From the NCBI RefSeq assembly GCF_017303295.1, contig NZ_JAFKOK010000010.1, positions 1 to 64,000 on the forward strand: a stretch of 64,000 nucleotides of DNA, given 5' to 3'. A program made the translations under genes and the position numbers. This DNA is from Rhodobacter sp. NTK016B (lineage in GTDB: Bacteria; Pseudomonadota; Alphaproteobacteria; Rhodobacterales; Rhodobacteraceae). The notes beneath the pieces are model-generated. The model ran no database searches, was not told the origin of the DNA, and saw only the letters and a list, made by a program, of their open reading frames with translations. This document shows positions 63,294 through 64,000 of this stretch, piece by piece; positions within the stretch are counted from its first letter, which is position 1, and each line of letters starts with the position of its first letter.

Positions 63294-64000
63294 GCCTCGT
63301 CTCCTGTCTGTGTTGTCAGCGCGCGCCACAAGGCCAGCGCCTGCACCGTTTCGGCCACATCATGAACGCGGATGATCTGCGCGCCCTGCCCGGCGGCCCA
63401 GAGCGCCACGGCGACCGAACCGGGCATCCGCGCCCCGGCCTCGTCGACGCCCGACACTGTGCCCACGAACCGCTTGCGCGATGCCCCCAGCAGGATCGGC
63501 GCGCCCAGCGAATGGAACAGCGACAGGCCCTGCAACAGGCTCAGGTTATGCGTCAGCGTCTTGCCGAACCCGATGCCCGGATCGGTGATGATCCGCGCCG
63601 GATCGATCCCTTGCGCGACCGCGTGATCCATGCGCCGCGCCAGCCAGTCATAGACCTCGCGCAGGACATCGTCATAGCGCGGATCGGCCTGCATGGTCTG
63701 CGGCGTGCCCTTGGCATGCATCAGGCAGATGGGCACCCCCGCTTCGGCGGTGACCCGTGCCAGATCCGCATCCCATGTCAACGCCGAGACGTCGTTGACG
63801 ATATCCGCCCCGGCCTCGATCGCGGCCGAGGCCACGCCTGCCTTGCGTGTATCGATAGAAATCGGCGTATCAATCCCGGCGGCACGGATCGCGGCGATCA
63901 CGGGCGCGGTGCGCGCGATCTCTTCCAGCACCGGCACTTCAGCCGCGCCGGGCCGCGTGCTCTCCCCCCCGATATCGAGGATATCCGCCCCCGCCGTAAC
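63290..64000 (-). CDS. folP: Dihydropteroate synthase, 5' end outside the window
   Basis: The 236 C-terminal residues of a TIM-barrel pterin enzyme; the start lies beyond 64000. The first visible residues, [15 protein letters not shown], form the DHPS signature. [66 protein letters not shown] and [11 protein letters not shown] follow in family order. It joins pABA to hydroxymethyl-dihydropterin diphosphate in folate synthesis and is the sulfonamide target. folP-glmM is a common alphaproteobacterial pair, here overlapping by ATGA. Confidence 0.96.
   Translation of the reverse strand, partial: VTAGADILDIGGESTRPGAAEVPVLEEIARTAPVIAAIRAAGIDTPISIDTRKAGVASAAIEAGADIVNDVSALTWDADLARVTAEAGVPICLMHAKGTPQTMQADPRYDDVLREVYDWLARRMDHAVAQGIDPARIITDPGIGFGKTLTHNLSLLQGLSLFHSLGAPILLGASRKRFVGTVSGVDEAGARMPGSVAVALWAAGQGAQIIRVHDVAETVQALALWRALTTQTGDEA

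Overview
The window is a high-GC, densely coded chromosomal segment from an alphaproteobacterium, most likely Rhodobacteraceae/Roseobacteraceae. The evidence is gene content and order: a full phenylacetate epoxidase operon, mreB-mreC-mreD-mrdA-rodA, folP-glmM, divergent comEC/gltX followed by gltA, a Zur-controlled znu locus, a YggT protein, a Hint-domain protein and a UPF0386/YjhX protein. Start and stop codons commonly overlap (ATGA, GTGA, TGATG). I saw no rRNA, convincing tRNA, insertion sequence, prophage or CRISPR array. It reads as stable core chromosome carrying accessory catabolic modules and many short intergenic repeats.

Layout. 1-3.1 kb: a broken NUDIX gene, a secreted lipase-like hydrolase, a sulfotransferase-like protein and PaaX. 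3.1-11.1 kb: the paa operon (paaJ-A-B-C-D-E, an extra PaaA/PaaC-like protein, paaZ), which activates phenylacetyl-CoA by epoxidation, opens the ring and thiolyses the product. Its promoter carries two nested inverted repeats. 11.2-14.2 kb: DMT transporter, DUF2147, EVE, VOC and WYL-regulator genes. 14.4-21.1 kb: the cell-shape operon with a hydroxypyruvate/glyoxylate-reductase-like gene coupled to its end. 21.3-24.5 kb: YjhX-like protein and RNase R, the latter enclosed by a 188-bp near-perfect inverted repeat. 24.5-28.4 kb: SDR, acyl-CoA dehydrogenase, APH-type kinase and GntR regulator, resembling a 4-hydroxyacyl-CoA (LvaA/C/D, ACAD10/11-like) pathway. 28.8-34.6 kb: Rrf2 regulator and a minus-strand chain hisA-GT87-GDPD-racemase-FAD oxidase. 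34.7-36.4 kb: a two-gene sodium:solute symporter.

36.5-43 kb: leuA preceded by a leucine attenuator leader peptide not annotated by normal gene finding, a hypothetical protein, a thioesterase, a hemolysin III protein, RecQ and YggT. 43-50 kb: hybrid histidine kinase, acetyl-CoA acetyltransferase, extensin-like protein, prephenate dehydrogenase and hisC. 50-58 kb: rpsD with a long leader, a small membrane protein, Hint protein, ComEC, gltX and gltA. 58-64 kb: SRAP protein, znuA // zur-znuC-znuB around a Zur box, then glmM and folP (cut by the window end).

Two dispersed repeat families run through the intergenic regions: family A (core GATATTTCCGGAACAAAGATG-like, often next to a GC hairpin, 8 copies) and family B (core AGTATTT-N5-CAGAATGAA, 7 copies). 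They mostly sit just past gene ends, and one sits inside the paa operon. No wholly new system can be claimed from sequence alone. The best candidates for follow-up are the leuA leader, the inverted repeat around rnr, the extra ferritin-like protein in the paa operon and the kinase/ACAD/SDR cluster.
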